Assembly: GCA_018806985.1 (NCBI GenBank)
Contig: JADANN010000415.1
Coordinates: 664,035 to 728,034, forward strand
Reading direction: 5' to 3'
Origin: Angiostrongylus vasorum
Lineage: Eukaryota > Nematoda > Chromadorea > Rhabditida > Metastrongylidae
DNA length: 64,000 bases
Below the pieces are notes generated by a model. That model worked only from the letters and a program-made list of their open reading frames with translations, searched no databases and was not told the origin of the DNA. Position numbers and translations under genes: made by a program. Shown here piece by piece: positions 21,190 through 31,965 of the stretch; within the stretch, counting starts at the first letter, position 1; each line of letters begins with the position of its first letter.

Positions 21190-21400
21190 GAATAACATCG
21201 TCGCGATTGCTGTAAAAAAGAGAACAACAGAAGTTGATAGAGATGTTTATTCGGGTAACGTTTTCGACGGTTTCGTCTTCATCAGAGCCGATGATCCGAG
21301 TCGATGGTCCACAGTTGTTCGGGTTCTCGAGGTGGCGTCTTCGTAGCACATAGAGCTCCATCTTCCTCAGTGAAGCATCGCCGAATAAGTGTCTTTATCA
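21190..21400 (-). mobile_element. PLE-2 terminal fragment
   Basis: Minus-strand fragment that shares the order AACTGTGGACCATCGACTCG, hammerhead, GAATAAA with the fragments at 33.7 and 56.8 kb. It directly abuts the PLE-1 end, facing it. Confidence 0.6.
21250..21290 (-). ncRNA. Hammerhead ribozyme motif, PLE-2
   Basis: Core CTGATGA (canonical), stem II GACG-AAAC-CGTC perfectly paired, then GAAAA with one A too many, CGTTACCC. The 5' stem I arm is CGGCT; its partner ACCC is mutated from AGCC. The core is the best conserved part. Confidence 0.6.
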
Positions 21401-22063
21401 ACCTCGTGTGAGCTCAACAACATAAACACATGTTGATTTAACAACATCGTTCTTCGAATTCGTGACACTTTCGAACTCAACAATCATGACATTTTGTGTC
21501 TTTCTTTTTTCAGCAATCGCAGGTTATTCAGCACGCGTTTACTTCTTTATAATCCAATGCCGAGGTTTATACAAAGTCGATCATGAGAATCACGACTTTT
21601 GTTGAGAGCATGAGGCCGAGATGGAAAATTGCCGCAAAGCCAAAAATCATTCCACATTCACTTTTTATCCACGCGCCCCACCTTTCCTCAAATTTCCTTT
21701 ACCGATGTTTGGTTCGACTTCGTGATTCTATCAATAATTAAAAACAAATATTCGTTTTCACAGCTACAGCGAAGATTCCCATCTCTTCAAAAATCATATC
21801 TTCTTACTTGGATTGTTTACTCTCTGGGGCTCCTCGATAGGCGCCCAAGTGCGTTCTCTCCACACCATCATGCGAAGTGATCAGTGTTCGTAAATCAAAA
21901 GCTCTGCGGCCTTGCAAATGGGGATCGATTACAAGCACACCGATCCTTAGTAGTAACGTACTTTAAGTAGGACTTCCAAGGGGAATTGCCGAACCGTTCT
22001 TTAACTAAGTCGACATTACTAGAAGGCAAGATGCTTTTTTCTTTTACAGTATGGCATCAAAGG
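21401..22063. other. No gene or repeat recognised
   Basis: AT-rich. The 83-codon + frame at 21629-21880 is unsupported. Confidence 0.35.
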
Positions 22064-22330
22064 TGACGCGTGGAGCGCTGTGGTTACAGGTGCCTATCAA
22101 TACACATGGGTTCGATGCCGCACGCTAGGCTCAGCAAGCCTTCCATCCATCCGGGGTTGCAAATTGGTACCAGGCTTGTCTGAGAGAATAGCAGCAATGA
22201 AGCGATCTATCGATGGACCACCACGAGTCATTGTATAGGCCAGATGTGCATTCAATCACCTCTAATGATTCTTAGCGAAATCGAGTGCGAAGCGCATCCC
22301 TCAGTGGTTGGTCAACGCCGAGAGTTTAAT
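22064..22330 (+). repeat. S1 SINE, worn copy
   Basis: Head GCGTGGAGCGCTGTGG, B box GGGTTCGATGCC, then CCTTCCATCCATCCGGGG, TTGGTACCAGGCTTGTCTG and tail GTCAACGCCGAGAG. Confidence 0.75.
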
Positions 22331-22604
22331 CGTTTACCATTTAGGCGAAAAACACTCATTCATCACAGCGATGCTGAACTAGGCGCGGATTTATGCGCGT
22401 TCGAAATTTTTGAAACTGCTTTCACCTTTAATGGTTATGCCGAGTGACATCTTTGATGATTCACACGCGTGGCTTTTGGTACATCGTTTCAATAACTCTT
22501 CAAATTGAAGCCCAAGTGCATCTTCTCTTATTTGTTGGTGATGTGAGCTGATTTGTTGCTTAAATATGTATCTATATCAACAAATATGACGTTGGGAACC
22601 GATA
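22331..22604. other. No gene or repeat recognised
   Basis: Nothing identifiable. Confidence 0.4.
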
Positions 22605-22885
22605 GCGCAGTGGTAGTAAATCCTTTAATTACGCGAAAAAGCCCAGCCCACTCAGGCTCTGATTCGACTCCGCTCCGGTGCAACTGAGCCTCGTCCCTCG
22701 AGGACGGAAAATTGGTACTAGACAGTTTTTTTTGACAAGCTCACTCCGTCCAATCAACACGAGAACATTTCAGTACAGCTATTTCAGAATTACTGAGAGC
22801 ATCAACCATACCAGCTTTTAACGACGTTCGTGACGAAGACAAAGAAAATCCTCAAGTAGGAACCGAAGTCATATGAAACATAGTT
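22605..22885 (+). repeat. S5 SINE copy
   Basis: Head GATAGCGCAGTGGTAG, B-box region GATTCGACTCC, then CCCTCGAGGACGGAAAATTGG and the CCTCAAGTAGGAACCGAAG tail part. Confidence 0.6.
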
Positions 22886-23149
22886 AGAAGACTTTATTAG
22901 ATGGTGCATGCGAGAAACCGAATCGAATGGGAGAAATGATGGGAACTGGTTGGTACTAAATGACATAACGCAGCGTGACGCCGCTTATGTAATTATAGTA
23001 AATGATAAAAATGCCACCTTCATAACATTCACGGTTCTACATCAAAGTTACGGTGAATGTCGAAAAGATTCTGTTCTAGCTTTTTGTAGAGTGGTAGATT
23101 TCCCGTCACTGAGAAAAGCGTCAAACCTGCGTAATGCTCCCTAGGTGGT
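22886..23149. other. No gene recognised
   Basis: A 78-codon + frame (22908-23144) runs into the S2 tail; not supported. Confidence 0.35.
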
Positions 23150-23235
23150 ATTAAGAGCGGATTAAAAAGCAACAGGAGTTTGGCAAATATCTCAGCATTA
23201 TTGAAGTTATATTTCACAAGGTACCCTGCCGTTAA
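23150..23235 (+). repeat. S2 SINE tail fragment
   Basis: Contains GTTTGGCAAATATCTCAGCATTATTG and the extension GTTATATTTCACAAGGTACC. Confidence 0.55.
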
Positions 23236-23424
23236 AAAGAATAGGCAGCAAATAAAAGCAACACTTTAAATAATTGCCCTGGAACCGATTTGAAGGATAG
23301 AGGGGCATCGTTCACCCAGAATAGCATTTATCCACCATTATTGTACAGTAATGCTATCAGCGATCACCCGTCGCAGGGTTGACCTGGAGAACTGGCCAAA
23401 TAGGAACCCAGTTAAGCTGAGGCT

Positions 23425-23825
23425 GCAGTTATAGTCACAATTTTAACTTATTATTTACTGCCTACTCTTTTTTTTAACGGCAGGGGTATGTTGCGAAATA
23501 CAACTTCTATAATGCTGAGATATTTGCAAAACTCCGGACCGCAGGTGTATGCAGTGGAGAACGAATGCGCTATTACCGTTTCCATGGGCTAAACCGTTCA
23601 CCACCACACCATGCGGGTCCCTTCGTTTCGCCTGTCTCTCAGCTAGTTCTATCGATCTTTTGCCATCAGCAGTCACCTGTGAGACACCTGCGGTCCGGAG
23701 TTTTGCAAATATCTCAGCATCATTGAAGTTATATTTCGCAATACACAATCCCTGCCGTTAAAAAAAAGAGTAGGTAGTAAATAATAAGTTAAAATTGTGA
23801 TTATAACTGCAGCCACGGCTTAACT
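23425..23825. repeat. Palindromic S2 pair
   Basis: Arms 23425-23535 and 23690-23825 are inverted copies. Both contain GCAGTTATAGTCACAATTTTAAC (or its near match), CTGCCTACT, AACGGCAGG and the S2 tail with CTCCGGACCGCAGGTGT. Between them lies one S2 head (minus) and ATCGATCTTTTGCCATCAGC. Transcribed, this would fold into a hairpin of more than 100 bp. Confidence 0.8.
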
Positions 23826-24049
23826 GGGTTCGTTGCCGATTTGGGCTCCCCAGGTCAATCCCATTGTACAGTAATATTTCTTTCATGTTCTTCAACATGA
23901 TATAAAAAATGATGACGAATTAAAAAGGCAAGCAAAAGTAGGTAAAAGCGTTATAAATAATGAGGAATGGAAGTAGTATGTACTAGTGGGTTTAGTACTA
24001 AATTATTCCGTGACACAGTCGACAAAGTTGTAGCGGAACAAAAATCGTT

Positions 24050-24305
24050 CTTCGTATTGTTGTTGAGCAAACACGAGGTGTTATTTTTTATTCTTTATTC
24101 ACGAACAAGCTGACGCTTCGACGGATTTCGCCTTCCTCAGAGCCTGGGAATGTCAAGTTGACAGCAATCTATTGGGCCAAACACCTCCACAACCAAACAG
24201 AGAAACGCTAAACCTAGATTTCAATCACATTGAACACAGCTTTGCACAATCACCGTTTTCTATGAGGCTTCCATTGAGTATGTCGCGTGGAGGCCAACCG
24301 CACAG
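24050..24305 (-). repeat. PLE-1 terminal repeat, inverted 5' copy
   Basis: Reverse complement of about 26230-26515: shared are GAGCAAACACGAGGTGTTATTTTT, the hammerhead segment, CAATCTATTGGGCCAAACACC, TTTCAATCACATTGAACAC and GAGGCCAACCGCACAGAATTC (quoted in parts). Confidence 0.8.
24106..24146 (-). ncRNA. Hammerhead ribozyme motif, PLE-1
   Basis: CAGGCT, CTGAGGA, GGCGAAATCCGTC stem II (one G-T change), GAA, GCGT in place of ACGT, C, AGCTTG. Stem I CAGGCT/AGCTTG pairs over six bases with one G-U. Confidence 0.65.
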
Positions 24306-25430
24306 AATTCTTTCTTCAATTTAGACAACAAGAGCCCAGGAATGAAGTTGATGTCAAATTTCGGGTGTTTGCGAATGAAACTTTCAAAGTCCTTAATCAC
24401 TATCGCGCAAAAGATACCGCTCCAAGCTCACAGAACGCAAAAATGTGGTATGCGCGAGGTATGGGAGCTGATAAAGTTGAAAAACATAATACTATCCGTA
24501 AGTGATATGGGTAGAGAGTTTGTCGTAATTCCCCCATCAGTTTGATGTTGAAATAACGAAAAAGCATCTTGAAGATGCTTCGCTTTATCGTCCATTATCT
24601 GAGAAGGAGTTTAAAAGTAAATACCGAAAATTGAACCACGAATGGGTCAAAACGGCAAGTGTTGCTGGTTTAAAATAATCAGTTATCTCTCAACTAAAAG
24701 TTGACTTACCAACATGTCCCGTCTTATACTTGCTTATAAAAACTCATTAGCTAGTATCCAGCGATGATCTTGCGTCTTCCGATGCATCGTTGTTTAAGGT
24801 TAGACCTATCATTAGCTGTGTAGATGGGCCAACGGATAGGATAACACGGTTTTTATCCCTAATATTTGCCCAGTTGTTGGAGCACATTCCAGCCCATCTT
24901 ACGAATGCTCAGATGTTTCTGGATCGTCTACGTACTGCGCAGCCCAACAGCGCGTACGTGATGGAGTCCTTCGACGTGACCGCCCTTTATGCAAACGTGT
25001 CGAATCACTCCGCTATGCAAGCCATATTCGAACTGCTTATAGAACACGAAGGAGAAATGAGCATGTATGGCTTCACGGTTCAGCAGTTGATGACACTTTT
25101 TAAAGGAGTGCCCTAAACTGCTTAATCATCAGATGGACCGGAAAGTACTACTCTCAAATAAGAGTGTTGGCAATGGGACAGCTACTAGCACCAAGTCTTC
25201 CCATTGCGTTTATGTCCAAGGTGCAAGCACCAGTGACCGATCTCGGGCCGTTACTCTACTGTAGATATATAGATGATTGTTTTCTCCCTTGCTCAACAAA
25301 AGAGGAAATGGAGAAATGTTTCGAGTTGTTGAACGAACAGTCAGAGTATATCAAGTTCACCCGAGAGAAACCGAAAGAAAACTGGCTTCCATTCCTGAAC
25401 GTCCAAATTAATCTGTCAGAAAAAGGCTAG
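24306..25430 (+). pseudogene. PLE-1 reverse transcriptase (broken)
   Basis: Telomerase-related Penelope RT in several frames: KKHLEDASLYRPLSEKEF near 24560, FKVRPIISCVDGPTDRITRF (24796-24855), YVMESFDVTALYANVSNHSA with the first catalytic Asp of the FDVTALY box (24955-25010), VLAMGQLLAPSLPIAFMSKV (25164 on), CRYIDDCFLP with the YIDD catalytic box at about 25260, and YIKFTREKPKENWLPFLNVQ to 25420. Breaks: a frameshift near 24540, one near 24760, another at about 25115 and a stop at 25428. The catalytic residues are still present. Confidence 0.85.
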
Positions 25431-25594
25431 ATTACGAACTGGTACCGAAAGCCAAGTAGTAAAAACATCTTGGTTCATCACATCTCCTCTCATCCCTCTC
25501 ACACGAAAAGGGCGCTTGTAAGAAACATGTTTTGAACAGCAACCAACGTGTGCACAGCAAGAGAGCAGAGAGAGGAGTCCCGGGACTTGGCGCG

Positions 25595-26220
25595 GCAAAT
25601 AGCCATTTCTAATGGGTACGAAATTGTAGCTCGTAATAGGTGCAGGGAAAATCCTAGGGCTTCTTAACGAAAACTCTAGCGATAGAAGTCCCGTTTATCC
25701 TACCCTTCATCTCAAATGAAAGTAAGTGCAGCCATAAAACGCTGCTTAAGAAGAGCGGGTTTTGAGGATTCGGTAAACGTAGTTGAAATACCATCGAGTA
25801 CTCTTAGGCGCCAGCTAGTTCGTAAACGCCTATATGACCGTCTATGTGCAATGCAAAATTGCATAATTTGCCCTAATTTTAGAGACGGTGATTGCATGAG
25901 CTCGGGTACAGTCTATGTGATCTCCCGTAAGGAGACGAATACATTGGCGAAACAGGTAGACTACTCTTTGTCCCCCATAAAAGAACACCAAGTCGGTAAA
26001 CATAAACCAAATACCCCACTAGGCACGCATAGGGACCCAGAGACATAGCGGGGAGGACTTTGAAGTACGTGTCACGATCCTCGTGCAGGAATCGAGAGCA
26101 CAAGCGCGCAAAACTCTCGCGTCGTTCTGGATTAATTCCAGAAATCCGAAAATGAACCGCAGGGAAGAATGCCTCGTTATCATGCGTAATATTGGGCAGT
26201 ATATAAGGCTGTTATTTTGA
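25595..26220 (+). pseudogene. PLE-1 linker and GIY-YIG endonuclease (broken)
   Basis: Linker with IKRCLRRAGFEDSVNVVEIP, the Cys motif CIICPNFRDGDCMSSG, then TVYVISRKETNTLAKQ, where the EYIGETGR segment is garbled by small indels, IKEHQVGKHKPNTPLGTHR and, after a frameshift, the end NPKMNRREECLVIMRNIGQY and IRLLF with TGA at 26220. Confidence 0.8.
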
Positions 26221-26520
26221 TGGGAGGGGCATATTACGCTTCCATGTGAATTCCGTGCCGTTGGTCTTCATGCGACATACTCAGTGGAAGCCTCATAGAA
26301 AGCGATGAGTGTGCAAAGCTGTGTTTAATGTGATTGAAATCTTGGTTCAGCGTTTTCTCTGTTTGGTTATGGAGGTGTTTGGGCCGAATAGATTGCTGTC
26401 AATTTGACCTTTCCAGGTTCTGAGGAAGTGCAAATCCGCCGAAACGTCAGCTTGTTCGTGAATAAAGAATAAAAATAACACCTCGTGTTTGCTCAACAAG
26501 AATACGAAGAATTACTTGAC
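26221..26520 (+). repeat. PLE-1 terminal repeat, 3' copy
   Basis: From GGGAGGGGCATATTACGCTTCC to CTCGTGTTTGCTCAACAAG. It includes TTCTCTGTTTGGTTATGGAGG, the hammerhead and two AATAA(A) signals. Similar ends lie at 28.6, 56.5, 58.3 and 63.9 kb. Confidence 0.8.
26414..26454 (+). ncRNA. Hammerhead ribozyme motif, PLE-1 (stem II damaged)
   Basis: CAGGTT, CTGAGGA, AGTGCAAATCCGCC, GAA, ACGT, C, AGCTTG. Core and stem I are good, but stem II has lost pairing because GGCG has become GTGC. Confidence 0.65.
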
Positions 26521-26664
26521 CAATGCGGAGGTTAATAGAAAGTCGGACGTGGGACTTATTACAAAAATCATTATCCAAATACAGTTGCTTCACACTTACT
26601 AGAAAGTGAAAGAATATCCATTGTTTTTCACAATTTTTTTTGTTTTGTTATTTTACTCTCAAGC
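26521..26664. other. Extension of PLE-1 end
   Basis: The first 50 bases (TGCGGAGGTTAATAGAAAGTC and beyond) also flank the PLE-1 end at 63.78 kb, so they belong to the element or to a tandem partner. Confidence 0.35.
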
Positions 26665-27010
26665 AGATAGAACAGTGGTAGCGATGTCCGTTATCATGAG
26701 CAGCGGGTAGTTCGATTCCGCTTCAGGCCAACCAATCCTCTCATCTCTCCAGGGTAGGGAAATTGGTACCGGACTTGTCTAGGGAAAAAACCACTCGCTG
26801 CGATCCAATTGGGGAACGCTCCAGCCCGACTATCTCAGGACTCCAGGGAGAATTGCTCGACCAGCGTTCTATTACATTCAAGATGGAATGAAAATCCTCA
26901 AGCAGCAACCGAAGCCAGATGTAAAACTGGAAGATCTTCGTGGACAATGGATGCGAGGAAGCGAACTGAGTGTTAGAAGTGCTGGGATCCGCACAGTAGA
27001 CGTGAAGACA
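26665..27010 (+). repeat. S5 SINE, best copy
   Basis: Head CAGATAGAACAGTGGTAG, B box TAGTTCGATTCCG, middle GGGAAATTGGTACCGGAC, then CCTCAAGCAGCAACCGAAGC and the tail CGCACAGTAGACGTGAAGAC. Confidence 0.7.
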
Positions 27011-27084
27011 GAACGTATAGAATGAAATATAAAAAATAAAAAAAATTCAAGCAAGAAAACCACTGAATCTATGTTTGAAAGGAT

Positions 27085-27352
27085 AGAGCTCTCAAAGTTG
27101 ATCAGTCTCTTCAGGATGCGCCATGCATTCGTTCAGCATCGTTTGGAGGTGATTGAATGCATATCAGGCCTTTACAATGGCTCGCGGTCGCCTACCGATG
27201 CATCGAGATAGTACTGCTATCCTCCCAGACAAGTCTGGCACCAATTTGGCAAACCAGGAGGGATAGAAGGCTTGGTGGGCCAGGGGGCGCGAGAATCGAC
27301 CACATGTGCCTTGCAGGGGTGCCCCAAACCCTTACCCCTCCACACGCACCCG
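27085..27352 (-). repeat. S1 SINE copy
   Basis: Minus-strand S1 from the tail (GTTGATCAGTCTCTTCAGG) to the head (GTGTGGAGGGGTAAGGG). Confidence 0.8.
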
Positions 27353-27587
27353 TGAATTTACGTCAATGATTATAGTTTATAATGAAAAATAAATATTAAG
27401 CTTTAGTACTAAATACATGAAGCGTGTGTCATCAAATGGTCGTGGCATAATGACGATATTTCTCATATCATGGATGTTCACTGAGTGCTTTTTTATAAAG
27501 CGAAAAAAGATGTCAAGCACTATTTTGTGAAAGATTTTATATCTATGGGCCGGCTAATAGAAGACCGTTATGATAAACCGGTGAAGA

Positions 27588-27690
27588 GAAGCTCTTGGCG
27601 TTCATCAATCCTTGAGGAGTGCGCCCTGCTTTTGATTCCATCTAACAACCCAGAGGTGATTGCAAGCATATTTGTCTCTTACAATTATGT
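27588..27690 (-). repeat. S1 SINE tail fragment
   Basis: AGCTCTTGGCGTTCATCAATCC through GTGATTGCAAGCATATTTG. Confidence 0.6.
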
Positions 27691-27714
27691 TTGAAAGGTT
27701 CATTGATTTTTCAT

Positions 27715-27960
27715 CTAAGCGTCTTGGATTGTTAAACAAACACGAGATTGGTAATAAGTTTTATTCGGGCGTGTTATCGTCTTTGTCTTCTTCAAAGCCA
27801 AGTTGATCCGAATCGATGCGACAGCGACCAGCCATAACGCGACGACATAGTTATAGGGTTCCCATTCACATAAAATATCTCGAGTTAGTCCCAGGACCAA
27901 CTCCCTTCTAATCTCGGTGCTGAGAACTCTTTCTCTGATAAGCACATACGACATTGTTAC
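27715..27960 (-). mobile_element. PLE-2 terminal fragment, worn
   Basis: Minus strand: CGATTCGGATCAACTTGG, TTTGAAGAAGACAAAGACGA, CACGCCCGAATAAAAC. Same order as the PLE-2 hammerhead region but with the core mutated (27766-27799). A GTTAAACAAACACGAG end follows. Confidence 0.4.
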
Positions 27961-28129
27961 TTTAGTCTTTATTCACATGAAGATGAGTCTCCGGTTAATT
28001 TCGTCTGCTTCAGAACCTTGAAAGGTCAAATTGACATGAAATGTACTCAACTGGACACTTTCACAACCTCATCAGACAAAATTTAACACTTTAATTTTGC
28101 TTTTAAGTTTGCTTCATTCGTAGTTGGGA

Positions 28130-28480
28130 GGGGTTACTGGGTACAGTGCTGCTAATTACAACTAGGGGGTTAATCCATCAGCATGGTCCCCAAACTGAGA
28201 AGGATCACGACATTTACATCCGATAGCTCATTTAAGATAAACCAATAGAGGGAATCGCATCTAACAACTCGCTGGGTGGCACATCTTATTTAATCCACAA
28301 GCGCTGGCGAGAGCCCAAGTGACTGCCTATGGTGGTGATGACATGAGGAAGGCTTCGGCAAGGATGACCTCAGGATTCCAGAGAACCAAAATGGCTGAGC
28401 CAGCAGATCTCTGGAGAGTGGGAATTATGGCCCGCAAAACCACTGAAGAAGGGTCATCCAAGCATTCAAGAAAGTAAGCC
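28130..28480 (+). repeat. S4 repeat copy
   Basis: Worn copy with CCATCAGCATGGTCCCCAAAC, GGCTTCGGCAAGGATGACCTC and GGGTCATCCAAGCATTCAAG. Confidence 0.65.
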
Positions 28481-28489
28481 AGAATTTTC

Positions 28490-28660
28490 TAGAAGTTTAT
28501 ATGTTAGATTTTGCCTGTTGAGGTCATGAAAGTGTTTCGCTGAGTAGACAATTTGACCTTTCCAGACTCTGAAGAAGGCGAGACCGCCCAAACGTCAGCT
28601 ATTCTTCAATAATATGTTGCAATAACAAGCTCGCATTTGCTCATCAAGAAAACAGTGAAG
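28490..28660 (+). mobile_element. PLE-1 3' end fragment
   Basis: TTGCCTGTTGAGGTCATGAAAG, GAGTAGACAATTTGACCTTTCC, hammerhead segment, then AATAACAAGCTCGCATTTGC. Only the last 170 bases of the element are present. Confidence 0.65.
28563..28602 (+). ncRNA. Hammerhead ribozyme motif, PLE-1 (G12 lost)
   Basis: CAGACT, CTGAAGA, GGCG-AGAC-CGCC stem II perfect, then CAA where GAA is required, ACGT, C, AGCT. The G to C change in the core should inactivate it. Confidence 0.55.
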
Positions 28661-29884
28661 TATGTAAGGTTAATAGTGGAGTTAGTAGCTAGCAATGAAG
28701 CTGTTTGGTGTGTTCACCTCAGAATTAGGTCGTGTGAAGAACGGGTTAAGAGGAACAAGCTAAAAAAAACTGCCCTTGGACGAAGGTGTGTTAAGAAGAT
28801 GGGAGACTTCCTGTCTCAGTCAGATTAACTCCCATCGGCCCTCATGAATGCGTAGGCACGCTTGAGTAAGCCTACTGTTACATATTGCACCATGTGTTGA
28901 TTAAGCAAAAGCTTGCAGTCCAATAACTGGGGAGTCCTTAGGAAGCGGTTCGTTGTCAACAAATAAGCCTTGCGTCTGCGGCAACTCAACCAGTCATTCG
29001 CAAGTACCTTCAAAGCTCAGTGAGCACTTATTGGTACACACCTAGCAATAAACCAAATATAAATATTATTATACAAAACTGTGGTTCTACTCGTGCCTTT
29101 CGTCAGTCCAGAAGTCACTAGGTAACTCTGAGGTATGAAAGTGAACCAACGAAGATCTGATCCAACTCAAGAAATTGCAGGATTATTGGTAATCAAGATG
29201 AATAATAATGAAAACGAATCTGAGACCAGTTTTTTGATCGATAGTAGTACGTAATAAATTGAATCACAAACAAAAGCAGCATTGCTCGAAAGGAAACCTC
29301 CATAAAAGGTTTCCGGCCCGAAAGTCTTTATTATGAATGACATCCTTTGCCTAGCCACGAACCAGTGAATACTCATTGAAAAGCATTAGCAAGTATAAAG
29401 TTCCATTCAATAGCGTTTAGTTCAAAACCGTGACTTTATGAGAGTAATGGCTATCCAAGAATGTAGTGGGATTCCTTTCGAAGGTGATCGTTTTGCTTCA
29501 GAGTGAATACTTCCTCTTCTTCACGCATTTGTTAATAGGTAGGCATTTCGTGTTAAAAGGGTTTTCATAAAGTGTGTTTCTGTTAGTACGGCCAGCAACC
29601 AATATACTTGTTGTACATCTTCAAATGTACCCAACAAGTGGGCCCATCGTTATAGGTGCTATATTTGGTGGTATAAACAGTGAGCCTAGTTTACGGCAAC
29701 CGTGTTGACAACACTTTCTTCCTAAGAACCTATTTACTGAGAATATTTTCACAACAATTAACCAATTTGCTTTAATGAAGAGTAGGTTGGGCGTTTTTAC
29801 CGTTTGAAATCTCTAAAACCTTTACATGTTTAAAAGAAATAGCAAGTAAAAAAAATGTCTATTATGTCTTCTGTTAAAACTATT
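28661..29884. other. No gene or repeat recognised
   Basis: Short frames on both strands (28637-28828 +, 28825-29013 -, 29167-29376 -) without motifs. A GTTCCAGTGG-type repeat is not seen. Confidence 0.35.
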
Positions 29885-29885
29885 A

Positions 29886-30160
29886 GGGAGCGTGTGGCGC
29901 AGTGGCTTGAGGCGTCCTACAACACACACGTGGAATCGATCCTAGAGCCCATGGCGCACCAAACCATCTATCCTTCCGAAGTCAGCAAATTGGTACCAGA
30001 CTTGTTTGGGGGGATAGCAGCACTGATTCGATACATCGGTAGGCCACCGCGAGTCACTGTAAAGGCCAGATATGCATTCAATCACCTCCAAACAATTCTT
30101 TATAAAGTGGAATGCATGGCGTATCCTTCGAGGATTGAGCAATGTCGAGCGCGTTGTCGT
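29886..30160 (+). repeat. S1 SINE, full length
   Basis: Head GCGTGTGGCGCAGTGGCTTGAGG, B box GGAATCGATCC, middle ATTGGTACCAGACTTG, GATACATCGGTAGGCCACCGC and tail GGATTGAGCAATGTCGAG. Confidence 0.85.
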
Positions 30161-30504
30161 TCGTCTGAGATTTGCTCTGATCTATTTATTATACTTGCGA
30201 ACTCTACAGGTCGACGTCTAAGAGTGAGCCTGCGGTATGACATGTAGTTTACGGTATAAGTAGATCTGGATGAGGACTGAGGATGCTTTGCAAATAAATG
30301 ACCCAAAGAAAATTATGAAATAGATTCGAAAAGTCACAAAATCTCTTTTTCGTTAAAAATCGCATTAAATTAAAGGCATTCTGAACATCAAGATTTGTAG
30401 GTTCAAGGTTGTCAAAAGGCCTTTCCGTTCAAGGGCGATTGCTGATAGCGCTTTTTAAAACATGACTATGAGAAAGGCTAAACAAAGGACATTCTTATTG
30501 TGGT
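30161..30504. other. No gene or repeat recognised
   Basis: Nothing identifiable. Confidence 0.4.
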
Positions 30505-30610
30505 GATGAACATGTTCGCGCCCGGAAAGGGTAATGACGAGGTTCGATCCCGCCGCAAACACCTGCGGTCCGCAGTTTTGTAAATATCTCGGCATCATTG
30601 TGATTGTTCA
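30505..30610 (+). repeat. S2 SINE copy
   Basis: GCGCCCGGAAAGGGTAATGACG, GTTCGATCCCGCCGC, ACACCTGCGGTCCGCAG and tail ATATCTCGGCATCATTG. Confidence 0.65.
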
Positions 30611-31149
30611 ATTTTATATTGAAAATGTATGAAACCCGCTCTAAATGTTCAACTGTGATATAAAACAGAGGGTTCATTTGGCCATTAGGGCCATCCAAAT
30701 GCTGAATAGATGTGGATAATTTTAAATGGAAACCCAGATAAAGTAAATCAAAGCAGCGACAGAGCCCACATATCCTTTCTAACTGAGATGTTATGGACAA
30801 AAAGCCACTGGAGGGAAATCCATTAGCGATTGGGAAATAGTAAGGATCGATAGAGTTTGTGAAAATATTACTGGAATGATTCTAGCCTATTCAAAAAGAA
30901 TCGTAGAAGAGCTGAAGAAATGGCACACTGAAGAGTTTATTAAGACGCTCGAAAGAAGTACTCCACATAAGTTGTTATTCATATTCATTTGTGTACTCAT
31001 ATTGAGTTCGCTTGATGCGCATTAAGAAGGGAGAAAAAACAAATCTCACAGAATCGAATAATGTCATGCAGAGCACTCCATAACTCTTTCATAATCAAGT
31101 TAAAAAATTTAATATCACTTTTCTTTTTTTAATCCTACCCTCCTTTCAT
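30611..31149. other. No gene or repeat recognised
   Basis: AT-rich, nothing identifiable. Confidence 0.4.
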
Positions 31150-31335
31150 AGAGCGCTCGCTGCAATGCACATGAGTTCGATCTCATGCCCAGACTCACCA
31201 AGCCTTCCATCACTTAGAGGGGCTGCAAATTGGTACCAAGCCTGTATGGAAGGACAGCAACACTAACTCAGTAGGCCACATCAGTAGGCAACTGCGAATC
31301 ACTGTATAGGCTAGATATAAATCCTTCATAGCGTC
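31150..31335 (+). repeat. S1 SINE, worn copy
   Basis: GAGTTCGATCTCATGCCC, AAATTGGTACCAAGCCTG and TAGGCCACATCAGTAGGC. Confidence 0.6.
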
Positions 31336-31364
31336 CTGAGAGGGTCTGGCTGGAGCACTCGCAC

Positions 31365-31580
31365 TAGCGCGAACGGATGAAAGGCTTGGTGAGCCGACGG
31401 CGCGATCGAACCAACGCCGTGTAAGTGATGGTCGACATCACTACCACTGTGCCGTCAGCCCCTTTGTTAGCATTCGGCGACCTAAAAACCAAGGATGGCT
31501 TCTCGAGCCAGAGGGTAGGGATTTAATCAATGACCTGTGTGTATTGCAGGGAACTCCTACCCACTGCACCACACTTGCAA
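31365..31580 (-). repeat. Two S1 head fragments in a row
   Basis: Two minus-strand heads: about 31370-31465 with GCGCGATCGAACCAACGCCG, and about 31525-31580 with GTGTATTGCAGGGAACTCC and CACTGCACCACAC. Confidence 0.5.
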
Positions 31581-31699
31581 ACTGCTTCTAATTTTTCTTT
31601 AAGCATGACCGGTCATCATATCCACTCGGCGGATCGGATCCTAGCATTTTCCTTGTTCCATTCGTGTAATCGCATGCATCACGCATGCAGGTTTTCTCA

Positions 31700-31860
31700 T
31701 TCTGTGCAAGTGGGTTCGACCGCTGATTGAGGATCTTCGTTTTCCTCATGAATACCGTTAAATACTGGTCAAGTCTATCTTTCTTTGAGTCCTGGTATAG
31801 TCGGGTTAGAGTGTTCTCACTTGTATTACAAGAAGTGCACAATTCCGAGGCAAGCGTGGT
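31700..31860 (-). repeat. S5 SINE fragment
   Basis: Minus strand; matches 9245-9330 over the segment with CTCATGAATACCGTTAAATAC. Confidence 0.45.
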
Positions 31861-31965
31861 ACCAATTCCTCTACCACGGAAAGGTGAGAGGCTTGGTGAG
31901 CATGGGGGCCAGCATAGTGATCGTGACGAACGCCATCACCACTATCGCGTTACGCGCTCTCTAAC
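31855..31965 (-). repeat. S1 SINE head fragment
   Basis: GTGGTACCAATTCCTCTACC, GAGGCTTGGTGAGCATGGG and the head CGCGTAACGCGATAGTGGTG in reverse. Confidence 0.5.

Larger units (their letters stand above)
24050..26520 (+). mobile_element. Penelope-like element PLE-1, nearly complete copy
   Basis: Body in + direction: reverse transcriptase (about 24300-25430), then a GIY-YIG region (25595-26220), then a 3' repeat (26220-26520) with a hammerhead. The 5' end (24050-24305) is the same terminal repeat in inverted orientation, so the copy is flanked by inverted repeats that both carry hammerhead motifs. The order RT then GIY-YIG and the YIDD box fit Penelope-like elements rather than LINEs or LTR elements. 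Frameshifts and stops show it is inactive. Confidence 0.85.

Noticed and set aside
27766..27799. Further hammerhead motif on the minus strand
   Set aside because: The order is recognisable but the core (TTTGAAGA, GATAACACG) has lost too many conserved bases to list as a ribozyme.
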